Origin: an uncultured Lacticaseibacillus sp.
GTDB lineage: Bacteria; Bacillota; Bacilli; Lactobacillales; Lactobacillaceae
Assembly (NCBI GenBank): GCA_934293835.1
Contig: CAKQZO010000090.1
Location: 1-6,494 of the forward strand
DNA length: 6,494 nt
Reading direction: 5' to 3'
Shown here in pieces: positions 1 to 6,416 of the stretch. The translations under genes were made by a program, and so were the position numbers. The notes beneath the pieces were generated by a model, which saw nothing but the letters and a program-made list of their open reading frames with translations, searched no databases and had not been told where the DNA came from. Numbering within the stretch: the first letter of the stretch is position 1; every line of letters begins with the position of its first letter.

Positions 1-1218
1 CTTGTTATGGAACAAGCCTTGGAGCAAGGTGGCCAACACGGTGAATAGCCCGAGCAAGATTGCAAGCAGACTCGACAGCTCGAGCATCTGGATGCCGAGT
101 CGATCATACCCATAAAACAGCACGTAAAGCGGGGTCGCGATTGCCGCCATCCCCATTGCAGCAGGCACCATCACCATATAAAACAGCTGCAACGTACTCG
201 TAATCTGCGTCGCAACTTCTTTGCGATCGCCGCGCGTCGCCGCCGCAGCCAACAGCGGCAGAGCCGTGACAGCCATCGCCACCGCCAGACTGACCACGAT
301 CATGATCAGCTTATTAGCATTCCCAGCAAACAACGCATAGATTTCATCCAACCGCTGTTTGGAAACCATAAATCGAAACTGCATCATCGGATTGAACGTG
401 TATTGATCGATAATATAGTATAGATTGATCGCCGAATCCAAGATGATGAACGGCACTGCCTGTTTGAAAATATCGATCAGGATCTGCCGCACCGAAATCT
501 CAATCTGATCGGCACTGCCTTGGGCGAGTTCTGAGAACCGCTGCCTCTGGCTAAGCAAATAAAACACGAGCAAGCCGAGCCCAAACGCAGCGCCGATGAA
601 GGCTGCAAACGTTGACTGTGCCACTGCCCCCACCATGTCATGGTTGCCCAGGCGCATAATGATGAAGGTCATCATCAGCATGTACACGATGCGCGCCACT
701 TGCTCGACAAACTGGCTGATCGCGCTCGGTGCCATCTCGTTATAGCCTTGGAAAAAACCACGCAAGATTGACAGCAGCGGGATCAACAGCAGTGGCCAAG
801 ATAGCGACCGAAAGATTCGCGTCAGCGCCATGTCATGCACGGCTAGCACCGGTGCGAACAGCCACAACACGGCCCAAGATAAGACGCCCATGGCCGCCAT
901 CAACAACACCCCGGAACGGAATAGGCGCAGACCGGTGCGATATTCATTCATTGCATTGTAATGGGCGACCTGCTTTGAGATCGCACTAGGAATGCCTGCG
1001 GTACCGATGATCAAGAAAACACTGTAAATCTGATACCCCTTCGTGAATAACGCATTGGCGGTCAAAAACGCCGCCCCCATCCAGATCCGCCAAGGCACGA
1101 TATAAATCGCCCCTAAGATTCGGGAGAAAATACTGCCGGCGGTCATCCAGGCCGAGCCACGCAGCATTTGTTCTTTGGCCGAGCGCTTTGGACGCTTCGC
1201 CTGTGTTTGTTTATCCAT
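1..1218 (-). CDS. ytgP: YtgP/MurJ-type polysaccharide or lipid II flippase, partial (C-terminus beyond left edge)
   Basis: This is a multi-pass membrane protein of the MOP flippase superfamily (Polysacc_synt/MurJ-like); members move undecaprenyl-linked sugars or lipid II across the membrane. The reading frame is open from the ATG at 1218 to the left edge, giving 406 residues of a family usually near 500-550. After a basic cytoplasmic N-terminus (about residues 1-20) comes GSAWMTAGSIFSRILGAIY (21-39), the typical first helix. The segment RGFFQGYNEMAPSAISQFVEQ begins at 153 and closely matches the conserved RGFFQG...P.A.SQ..EQ block I recall from Bacillus YtgP. Further hydrophobic helices are visible at about 103-123, 141-152, 176-190, 202-222, 303-325, 345-368 and 380-400. 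The ATG at 1218 is preceded by GGAG at 1232-1235, 13 nt away, which is long; a GGA at 1223-1225 is closer. The gene follows leuS on the same strand but has its own promoter behind the leuS terminator. Family is secure; the exact substrate and the ytgP name are inference from similarity. Confidence 0.85.
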   Translation of the reverse strand, partial: MDKQTQAKRPKRSAKEQMLRGSAWMTAGSIFSRILGAIYIVPWRIWMGAAFLTANALFTKGYQIYSVFLIIGTAGIPSAISKQVAHYNAMNEYRTGLRLFRSGVLLMAAMGVLSWAVLWLFAPVLAVHDMALTRIFRSLSWPLLLIPLLSILRGFFQGYNEMAPSAISQFVEQVARIVYMLMMTFIIMRLGNHDMVGAVAQSTFAAFIGAAFGLGLLVFYLLSQRQRFSELAQGSADQIEISVRQILIDIFKQAVPFIILDSAINLYYIIDQYTFNPMMQFRFMVSKQRLDEIYALFAGNANKLIMIVVSLAVAMAVTALPLLAAAATRGDRKEVATQITSTLQLFYMVMVPAAMGMAAIATPLYVLFYGYDRLGIQMLELSSLLAILLGLFTVLATLLQGLFHNK

Positions 1219-1256
1219 TTTTTCCGCGCCGCTCCAATCAATGCACTATCTTTACT

Positions 1257-1285
1257 ATTTTAATTGAAAGTGTGCCTGCTTTCAA
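1257..1285 (-). promoter_or_regulatory. Promoter of the flippase gene
   Basis: Read on the minus strand, TTGAAA (1280-1285) is separated by exactly 17 nt from TAAAAT (1257-1262). Each hexamer is 5/6 to the sigma-A consensus. Transcription would start near 1250, about 30 nt upstream of the ATG at 1218, leaving a short leader. The promoter lies downstream of the leuS terminator, so the flippase can be transcribed independently. Confidence 0.7.
1264..1285. repeat. Inverted repeat overlapping the flippase promoter (possible operator)
   Basis: TTGAAAG (1264-1270) and CTTTCAA (1279-1285) are perfect 7-bp inverted arms around an 8-nt centre. On the minus strand the repeat covers the -35 hexamer and most of the spacer, ending 2 bp before the -10. 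The centre-to-centre arm distance is 15 bp. A position across the -35/-10 region is where a repressor dimer could act, but no regulator gene is present in the window, so the operator role is inference. Confidence 0.35.
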
Positions 1286-1327
1286 CGCAAGGGAAGAACT
1301 TGTCATGCATAAGGCTCTGCGCAAGCC

Positions 1328-1372
1328 AAAAACCCCCGCCTCACGATTCAAACCGAATCGTGAAACAGGGGC
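1328..1372 (-). terminator. Rho-independent terminator of leuS
   Basis: On the minus strand TCACGATTC and GAATCGTGA form a perfect 9-bp stem (arms at 1355-1363 and 1341-1349) with a 5-nt loop. Below a small asymmetric internal loop, the stem continues with CCCC (1368-1371) against GGGG (1334-1337). It is followed directly by a run of five T (1328-1332). It lies 35 nt past the leuS stop codon and separates leuS from the flippase promoter. Confidence 0.88.
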
Positions 1373-1406
1373 GTAAACGGGCGCCGTCTCAGTGATGTCT
1401 CACAGT

Positions 1407-3818
1407 CTAGCGCACAACGATGTTAACGATCTTCTTAGGCACCACGATCTCCTTGACGATCGTCTTGCCGGCGATGAACTTCTTCACGTTGTCGACTTCC
1501 TTGGCCGCGGTCTTGATCGCGTCTTCATCGGTATCGACGTTGACAGTGATATGGCCACGTAACTTACCATTGACTTGAACCATCAGCTGATAAGTCTCAG
1601 TCACCAGCTTGGACTCATCGACCGTCGGCCATGGTTCGTAAGTCAAGCTGTGCTTATTGCCGAGTTTGCTCCAAATTTCTTCCATCAAGTGTGGTGCAAT
1701 CGGGGCAAGCATCTTAACCAAGCCTTCGACGTATTCATACGGCAAGACATCGACTTTTTGCGCGTCGTTGATGAAGACCATCATCTGCGAAATTGCGGTG
1801 TTAAAGTGTAAGTCTTCGAAGTCTTCGGTGACCTTCTTGACGGTTTCGTTGTAGACCTTGTCTAGCTTACCGTCGTTGAAGGTCGTGATGTGATCGCGCA
1901 TCTTGCCGTCATCATCAATGAAGGTACGATAGACCCGATCAAGGAACTTCCGGGCGCCAGCCAAACCAGTCGTGCTCCAGGCGATTCCGGCATCCAACGG
2001 GCCCATGAACATCTCATACAGCCGCAAGGTATCGGCGCCATATTGTTCGACAACGTCATCGGGGTTGACGACATTCCCCTTAGACTTAGACATCTTCTCG
2101 TGGTTGTCGCCGAGAATCATCCCTTGGTTATATAACTTCTGGAACGGTTCCTTGTTCGGAATCGCGCCGATGTCGTACAGGAATAAGTTCCAGAACCGGG
2201 CATACAATAAGTGCAACACCGCATGCTCGGCACCGCCAATGTACAAGTCAACCGGCAACCATTCCTTGAGCTTATCGTAATCGGCCAAGGCTTCCTTGTT
2301 GTGCGGATCGACGAAGCGCAGGAAGTACCAGCTAGACCCGGCCCATTGTGGCATCGTGTTAGTCTCACGCTTCCCTTTGCGGCCGTTAGCGTCAACCACA
2401 TTGACCCAATCATCGAGGTTCGCCAGCGGTGACTCGCCGGTGCCACTCGGCTTGATGTCGGCTTCTTCTGGCAGCATTAACGGCAGTTGGTCTTCTGGTA
2501 CCAGCGTGGTTTCGCCGTCTTCCCAATGAATCACAGGAATAGGCTCGCCCCAATAACGTTGCCGCGAGAAGACCCAGTCACGCAGCTTATAGTTCACGTG
2601 CTTTTCGCCGACGCCCTTGTCTTCAAGCCACGCGATGGCCCGATCGATCGCCTCCGCCTTGTTCAGGCCGTCCAGGAAATCAGAGTTGATATGCACCCCG
2701 TCACCGGTATACGCCGCTTCTTCGACGTTGCCGCCTTCGATGACTGGCGTGATCGTCAAGCCGAACTTCTTGGCAAACGCATAGTCGCGGTCATCATGTG
2801 CAGGCACCGCCATGATTGCCCCGGTGCCGTAACTCGCCAAGACATAATCCGAAATCCAGATTGGCAATTTTTTCCCGTTGATCGGGTTGATTGCATACGC
2901 CCCGGTCCAAACACCGGTCTTGTCTTTGTTCAAGTCCGTCCGTTCCAAATCAGACTTATGTTCGATTGCCGCCTTGTATTCGGCAACCGCCGCTTGTTGT
3001 TCTGGCGTCGTGATTGCGTCGACCAAGTCGTGCTCCGGGGCCATCACCGTGTATGTCGCCCCGAACAACGTATCTGGACGCGTCGTGAAGACGTCGAACG
3101 TCTGATCCGAATCGGCAATCTTGAAGGTCACCTGGGCCCCGACGGAACGGCCGATCCAGTTGCGTTGCATCTGCTTGATGTTTTCTGGCCAATCAAGGTC
3201 ATCGAGGTCTTCCAGCAAGCGGTCGGCATACGCCGTGATTTTGAGCATCCACTGGCGCATCGGCTTGCGGATGACCGGGAATCCCCCGCGCTCGGTCTTG
3301 CCATCGATCACTTCTTCGTTGGCGACGACGGTGCCCAGATCTGGACTCCAGTTGACCGGAATTTCGGCTTCATAAGCCAAGCCGTGCTTGTAGAGTTGTT
3401 CAAAGATCCACTGCGTCCACTTATAGTAGTTCGGGTCGGTTGTCGAAAGCTCGCGGTTCCAGTCATAAGAAAACCCGAGACTGTTGATCTGGCGCTTGAA
3501 GTTTTCGATGTTTTTCTTCGTGAACTCCCGCGGATTGTGGCCGGTGTTCAAGGCATATTGTTCCGCTGGCAACCCGAACGCATCCCAACCCATAGGGTGC
3601 AAAACGTTGAAGCCTTGCATCCGCTTCATCCGCGCAGTAATATCCGTTGCGGTGTAGCCTTCCGGATGCCCGACGTGCAAGCCTTGACCTGACGGGTATG
3701 GGAACATGTCTAATGCGTAGTAGTTCTTCTTGTCCGGGTCAGTTGTTGTGTTGAACTCATTGTGTTCAGCCCAATACTTCTGCCACTTCTTTTCGATCGC
3801 CTTGTGATCGTATGCCAT
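1407..3818 (-). CDS. leuS: Leucyl-tRNA synthetase
   Basis: Cytoplasmic class Ia aminoacyl-tRNA synthetase that charges tRNA-Leu with leucine at the cost of ATP. The 803-residue product is the normal length for bacterial LeuRS. The HIGH-type signature is HVGH at residues 48-51 and KMSKS is at 575-579, so both ATP-binding signatures of the catalytic core are intact. The CP1 editing domain shows TTRPDT (245-250) and [15 protein letters not shown] (331-345); its last Asp corresponds to the amino-acid-binding Asp of the editing site, so proofreading should be functional. [16 protein letters not shown] and the C-terminal tRNA-binding segment (from about 735 to 803) are also present. I chose the ATG at 3818 because AGGAGG sits 7 nt upstream (3827-3832); an in-frame TTG one codon earlier would be only 4 nt from it. 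Expression is controlled by the T-box leader immediately upstream and ends at the hairpin at 1328-1372. Nothing is truncated or unusual. Confidence 0.98.
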   Translation of the reverse strand: MAYDHKAIEKKWQKYWAEHNEFNTTTDPDKKNYYALDMFPYPSGQGLHVGHPEGYTATDITARMKRMQGFNVLHPMGWDAFGLPAEQYALNTGHNPREFTKKNIENFKRQINSLGFSYDWNRELSTTDPNYYKWTQWIFEQLYKHGLAYEAEIPVNWSPDLGTVVANEEVIDGKTERGGFPVIRKPMRQWMLKITAYADRLLEDLDDLDWPENIKQMQRNWIGRSVGAQVTFKIADSDQTFDVFTTRPDTLFGATYTVMAPEHDLVDAITTPEQQAAVAEYKAAIEHKSDLERTDLNKDKTGVWTGAYAINPINGKKLPIWISDYVLASYGTGAIMAVPAHDDRDYAFAKKFGLTITPVIEGGNVEEAAYTGDGVHINSDFLDGLNKAEAIDRAIAWLEDKGVGEKHVNYKLRDWVFSRQRYWGEPIPVIHWEDGETTLVPEDQLPLMLPEEADIKPSGTGESPLANLDDWVNVVDANGRKGKRETNTMPQWAGSSWYFLRFVDPHNKEALADYDKLKEWLPVDLYIGGAEHAVLHLLYARFWNLFLYDIGAIPNKEPFQKLYNQGMILGDNHEKMSKSKGNVVNPDDVVEQYGADTLRLYEMFMGPLDAGIAWSTTGLAGARKFLDRVYRTFIDDDGKMRDHITTFNDGKLDKVYNETVKKVTEDFEDLHFNTAISQMMVFINDAQKVDVLPYEYVEGLVKMLAPIAPHLMEEIWSKLGNKHSLTYEPWPTVDESKLVTETYQLMVQVNGKLRGHITVNVDTDEDAIKTAAKEVDNVKKFIAGKTIVKEIVVPKKIVNIVVR

Positions 3819-3825
3819 CAATATA

Positions 3826-3832
3826 GCCTCCT
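3826..3832 (-). promoter_or_regulatory. Ribosome binding site of leuS
   Basis: AGGAGGC on the minus strand is a near-perfect Shine-Dalgarno sequence. The 7-nt gap to the ATG at 3818, against 4 nt to the preceding in-frame TTG, decides the start codon. It lies about 35 nt past the leader terminator and 8 nt after one arm of the long-range complementary pair that encloses the leader. Confidence 0.85.
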
Positions 3833-3840
3833 AAGATTGG

Positions 3841-4080
3841 TCAAACGAACGGTGCCATGAGGATACAAAAAGCCGTCCTAATAGTTAGGACGGCTCACAC
3901 CGCGGTACCACCTAAGTTCTGCTGACGCAGCGCTTATTTTGGATAACGGGTCTGCCGGTAAACGTTACTGAATTCGCGCCTACAACGCAAAGGTGAGTTC
4001 ATCTCCTGCCCGTCAGGCTCGCAGCGGCCGCCTGATCCCTGCTGTCCCGCAGCCGGATTACTAGTCCTTTGTTCGTTTGA
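3841..4080 (-). repeat. 10-nt complementary arms enclosing the whole leuS leader
   Basis: UCAAACGAAC (4071-4080, a few nt from the predicted 5' end of the transcript) is perfectly complementary to GUUCGUUUGA (3841-3850, between the leader terminator and the leuS ribosome binding site). Only these two 10-nt arms are the feature; the bases between them are the T-box leader. The 5' arm abuts the base of Stem I. Such pairing is possible only in transcripts that have read through the terminator. Its function is unknown; chance is not excluded. Confidence 0.5.
3867..3895 (-). terminator. Leader terminator of the leuS T-box
   Basis: On the minus strand AGCCGUCCUAA (3885-3895) pairs perfectly over 11 bp with UUAGGACGGCU (3871-3881) around a 3-nt CUA loop. 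The transcript then runs into U residues at 3867-3871. This is the default OFF structure; the upper part of its 5' arm (CCUAA) is the piece captured by the antiterminator when uncharged tRNA-Leu is bound. Confidence 0.93.
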
Positions 4081-4084
4081 TATT
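3867..4084 (-). promoter_or_regulatory. T-box riboswitch (leucine-specific) in the leuS leader
   Basis: An RNA leader that reads uncharged tRNA-Leu: the anticodon pairs with the specifier codon, the acceptor end pairs with the T-box bulge, and the antiterminator then replaces the terminator. On the minus strand Stem I closes with CAAAGG (4066-4071) against CCUUUG (3988-3993). Its specifier internal loop has AGUAA on the 5' side and GAA followed by CUC (3995-3997), a leucine codon, on the 3' side. UCAGGC/GCCUGA caps Stem I around a GGCCGCUGCGA loop, and an ACAGCAGGGA bulge region precedes it. Stem II-type pairing (UAACG/CGUUA) and a GCUG/CAGC hairpin follow. The T-box AGGUGGUACCGCG (3901-3913) contains UGGU (3907-3910), complementary to an ACCA tRNA end. 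UUAGG (3911-3915) can pair with CCUAA of the terminator 5' arm, giving the alternative antiterminator. All parts appear intact. Confidence 0.95.
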
Positions 4085-4090
4085 GGGTCA

Positions 4091-4119
4091 ATAATAGCAA
4101 AATCTTAACCGACAAACAA
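4091..4119 (-). promoter_or_regulatory. leuS: Promoter of leuS
   Basis: On the minus strand TTGTTT (4114-4119) lies 17 nt before TATTAT (4091-4096), a 5/6 match to the -10 consensus with a weaker 3/6 -35. Transcription would start near 4084, which places the first leader bases just ahead of Stem I, as expected for a T-box RNA. Confidence 0.6.
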
Positions 4120-4138
4120 GCCTTTACCACTAAAACTA

Positions 4139-4147
4139 TGCTACGAT
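4139..4147 (+). promoter_or_regulatory. Possible extended -10 promoter of the PAP2 gene
   Basis: TG at 4139-4140, one base, then TACGAT (4142-4147) resembles an extended -10 element, with a start expected near 4154 and the ribosome binding site at 4166. No convincing -35 hexamer is seen at the right distance, so this is a weak call. It is simply the best candidate in the 57 bp between the leuS promoter and the PAP2 start. Confidence 0.3.
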
Positions 4148-4176
4148 TGGGTGAAATTGTTTGCTAAGGAGTCGCT

Positions 4177-4821
4177 ATGTCTCGCCCAAAAGTTCCCTTA
4201 TTCATTGCCTTGTGCGCCTGGCTGGCTGCCAGTCCTTTGATCGTCGGTGTTTATGCGCATGCAAGCTGGCTAGGTGCCATCGATCGCCCGGTCGTCGCAT
4301 TCATCACCGCCGCGCACAATCCTTGGTTAAACCAAGTGATGCTGATGGTCACTAGCATCGGCAACCCCAACACGATCACCCTGCTGACCTTGCTGATCAT
4401 GTTGGGATTGGCCTGGCACCACGCCTACTGGCCGGCCATTTTTATCGGCACCAGCGTCGGTGGGCTCAGTCTCACCAACCACCTCTTGAAGATGTGGCTT
4501 CAACGTCCCCGGCCATTCATCGCCGATCCGACTATTCATCCCCTCACCACTGCTGCTGGCTATTCCTTTCCTAGCGGCCATGCCACTGCCGCCATGGCCT
4601 TGGGAGGCGCACTCATCTTCTTGGCCAGAAAATTGCGCCGCAACTATGTGCGTTGGCTTGGCCGCCTCTTGTTAGCCCTGACCATTCTGGCGATTGGACT
4701 GTCACGCATCTATGTTCAAGTCCACTACCCGACTGATGTCTTGGCCGGCTACCTCATCGCCCTCGGCGGTCTCCAACTTCTTTGGTGGTTCATGACCCCC
4801 AAGCTCACAGTTCCGCAATAA
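4177..4821 (+). CDS. Membrane PAP2-family phosphatase
   Basis: An integral-membrane phosphatase of the type 2 phosphatidic acid phosphatase family, acting on lipid phosphates or pyrophosphates. All three family motifs are present in the 214-residue protein: K-x6-RP at K105 to R112-P113, PSGH at 132-135, and SRxxxxxHxxxD at 176-187 with the catalytic histidine H183 and supporting D187. About six hydrophobic segments are visible (roughly 8-27, 37-58, 66-80, 85-101, 137-150, 163-180, with a further one at 188-205), a usual layout with the active site on the outer face. AAGGAG (4166-4171) lies 5 nt before the ATG. The gene diverges from leuS and faces the MFS gene with a hairpin between them, so it appears monocistronic. 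In this family, small Gram-positive members often recycle undecaprenyl pyrophosphate (BcrC-like) or dephosphorylate phosphatidylglycerophosphate (PgpB-like). The substrate here cannot be told from sequence, hence no gene symbol. Confidence 0.92.
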   Translation: MSRPKVPLFIALCAWLAASPLIVGVYAHASWLGAIDRPVVAFITAAHNPWLNQVMLMVTSIGNPNTITLLTLLIMLGLAWHHAYWPAIFIGTSVGGLSLTNHLLKMWLQRPRPFIADPTIHPLTTAAGYSFPSGHATAAMALGGALIFLARKLRRNYVRWLGRLLLALTILAIGLSRIYVQVHYPTDVLAGYLIALGGLQLLWWFMTPKLTVPQ

Positions 4822-4826
4822 CCCCA

Positions 4827-4867
4827 AACCAGCCCCCACATCGCGATTTGCGGTGTGGGGGCTGGTT
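4827..4867. terminator. Bidirectional hairpin terminator between PAP2 and MFS genes
   Basis: Arms at 4827-4844 and 4850-4867 form an 18-bp stem with one G-T wobble and a 5-nt loop. The core pairs AACCAGCCCCCACA with its exact complement. It starts 5 nt after the PAP2 stop and ends 13 nt before the MFS stop, so it can serve both converging genes. The U tract is poor on both sides (TTT on the minus strand, GG-interrupted on the plus strand); the strong GC stem makes up for this. Confidence 0.75.
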
Positions 4868-4880
4868 GGCTGTCCGAAGT

Positions 4881-6350
4881 TCAGGCGCTTGTCGTCGGGG
4901 TCTGATCGCGATCAAAGATATTGACCACCAAGGCCAACGCAACCACAATAACGGTCGCCCAATAGATATAATGTAGGCCGGAATACACGATGCGCTGCAA
5001 GGCCGGCAACACGGTCTCTGGCAGGGACTTGGCCTTTTGCGGATCGATCAAGCGATTGAGCATCTCAGTACTCAATCGGCTATCAGTAGCGACCCCGTGG
5101 GCCATCTGCAGGTTCAAGATCACCCCGAATACGGCGACCATCAGCGTCTGCCCCAGCGTGCGACTCAGCGTATTGAAGCTCGTCGCGACCCCGACTGTGT
5201 CTTTGGCCACCACTGCCTGCGCACGTACCGTCGTCGTCGTGATGATCGCCCCAAAACCAAAACCTAGGCCGCAGGCAATCACCAAGAAGGCCCAATACGG
5301 TGTTGTTTCTGGAACCAGCGCCAAGATCCCACCACCGATCAATAAGATAACCAGGGCCAGATTGATGATCCGCTTGGCCGACATCGTCACTAACAGCTTG
5401 CCGGCCACAAACGAGCCGACGATCCACATCAGCGAGCTTGGCGTGATGACAAACCCGCCCCAGGCCGCAGACTTGCCTAAGACGCCTTGCACCCACATCG
5501 GCATGTAGGTTTCATAGCCGATGACAAACCCTGAGATCAACGCCGCCACTAGGTTGGTGATGACAAACGCGCGGTTGGTGAACAAGCGTAAGTCGATGAT
5601 CGGGTCCTGCGCCTTGCGCTCTTGCCGGACGAACAACCAAAAACACAACGCGGCAACCACTAAGAACCCGAGTAACTTCAAGCCGCCATGTGGCGTTGCG
5701 ATGGCTTGAAAGCCAAGGAGCAACAGCAACAGGCCGACAACCAACCACAGCGTCCCCCAGAAATCCACCGGCGCGTTATGCGGTTGATAATCTTCCTGCA
5801 GCGCTACCCACACGATCAGCATCGTGATGATGCCAATCGGGACATTGATAAAATAAATCCAGTGCCATGACAACTGTTGCACGATGAAGCCCCCCAGCAG
5901 AGGCGCAACCAAAGCGGCGATGCCCCAAGCCGAGCCGTTGAACCCTAAGACTTTCGCACGCTTTTCGAACGGGTAGATATCGGCGATGATCGTGAAGGTC
6001 ACTGGCATGATGGCCCCTGCGCCGATTCCTTGCAAGGCGCGCATCACAATCAGCACCGGCATCGATTGCGCCAATCCCGACAGCAACGACCCACAGACGA
6101 ACACCGCCAACCCCACTTCAAACACAGGCTTGCGTCCGATGCGATCGGCGAGCTTGCCAAACACCGGCGTCGCCATCGCGTTCGTAAGTAAGTATATTGC
6201 AACGATCCAGTTCATCAGCTCGACGCCGTGCAAATCGCCCACGATCGTCGGTAGTGCCGTGGCGACAATCGTGCCTTCGACGGCCGTCATGAATGTCGCG
6301 ATGAACAAAGCGGTGGTGACAGCGGCAACATTAGTCGCTTTTTCCTTCAT
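4881..6350 (-). CDS. MFS drug exporter, DHA2 (EmrB/QacA) family
   Basis: A proton-driven efflux protein of the cytoplasmic membrane, 489 residues with a hydrophobicity pattern fitting the 14-helix DHA2 family. Helix 1 carries TAVEGTIVATALPTIVGDL (22-40), the family's variant of the LDxTIVNVALP motif; here the usual Asp region reads VEGT. Motif A is GKLADRIGRKP (65-75) between helices 2 and 3. RALQGIGAGAIMP (104-116) fits motif B. LVAPLLGG (147-154) is the antiporter motif C, followed by the typical W-x-W-IYFINVPIG (162-173). The stretch 401-470 includes an extended loop and last helix near 462-478. The ATG at 6350 is chosen because AAAGGGAG (6356-6363) lies 5 nt before it; upstream in-frame TTG/GTG codons at 6381-6386 would add 12 residues but lie inside the metK terminator. 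The gene follows metK by 66 nt. Substrates cannot be predicted. Confidence 0.93.
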   Translation of the reverse strand: MKEKATNVAAVTTALFIATFMTAVEGTIVATALPTIVGDLHGVELMNWIVAIYLLTNAMATPVFGKLADRIGRKPVFEVGLAVFVCGSLLSGLAQSMPVLIVMRALQGIGAGAIMPVTFTIIADIYPFEKRAKVLGFNGSAWGIAALVAPLLGGFIVQQLSWHWIYFINVPIGIITMLIVWVALQEDYQPHNAPVDFWGTLWLVVGLLLLLLGFQAIATPHGGLKLLGFLVVAALCFWLFVRQERKAQDPIIDLRLFTNRAFVITNLVAALISGFVIGYETYMPMWVQGVLGKSAAWGGFVITPSSLMWIVGSFVAGKLLVTMSAKRIINLALVILLIGGGILALVPETTPYWAFLVIACGLGFGFGAIITTTTVRAQAVVAKDTVGVATSFNTLSRTLGQTLMVAVFGVILNLQMAHGVATDSRLSTEMLNRLIDPQKAKSLPETVLPALQRIVYSGLHYIYWATVIVVALALVVNIFDRDQTPTTSA

Positions 6351-6355
6351 GAAAA

Positions 6356-6363
6356 CTCCCTTT
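6356..6363 (-). promoter_or_regulatory. Ribosome binding site of the MFS gene
   Basis: AAAGGGAG on the minus strand, 5 nt before the ATG at 6350. It selects this start over longer in-frame TTG/GTG starts and lies only 5 nt after the T run of the upstream hairpin. Confidence 0.75.
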
Positions 6364-6368
6364 TCCGT

Positions 6369-6408
6369 AAAAAAAGCGCTCACCAACCTTACGGTGGCGA
6401 ACGCCTCT
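6369..6408 (-). terminator. Probable metK terminator or attenuator upstream of the MFS gene
   Basis: On the minus strand AGGCG (about 6402-6406) can pair with CGCTT, and CACC with GGTG (6381-6384) above an internal loop; an alternative CGC-CACC/GGTG-A-GCG pairing is also possible. Seven T follow (6369-6375). The stem is imperfect, so termination may be partial. It starts about 10 nt after the metK stop and ends 5 nt before the MFS ribosome binding site. Confidence 0.6.
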
Positions 6409-6416
6409 TTTCTCGT

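Noticed and set aside
729..989. Plus-strand frame of 86 codons within the flippase region
   Set aside because: The minus strand here encodes conserved flippase sequence continuously; the plus product has no family resemblance.
1188..1376. Plus-strand frame of 62 codons across the leuS-flippase gap
   Set aside because: It overlaps the flippase start, its promoter and the leuS terminator, and has no ribosome binding site or recognisable product.
2487..3692. A 401-codon open frame on the plus strand inside leuS
   Set aside because: It lies wholly antisense to the conserved LeuRS coding sequence, encodes an Arg/Val-rich product with no recognisable domain, and has no convincing ribosome binding site. 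GC-rich codon bias on the other strand explains the lack of stops.
3819..3821. TTG as the leuS start codon
   Set aside because: It is only 4 nt from AGGAGG, while the next codon is an ATG at ideal spacing and begins the expected N-terminus MAYDHK.
4990..5508. A 172-codon plus-strand open frame inside the MFS gene, and a similar one at 5986-6420
   Set aside because: Both are antisense to a gene with clear MFS motifs, and their products are low-complexity Thr/Ala/Pro-rich sequences typical of shadow frames.
6351..6386. Longer N-terminus for the MFS protein beginning at TTG or GTG
   Set aside because: The added 12 codons run through the T tract of the metK hairpin and the MFS ribosome binding site itself; the ATG at 6350 has a good Shine-Dalgarno at 5 nt.
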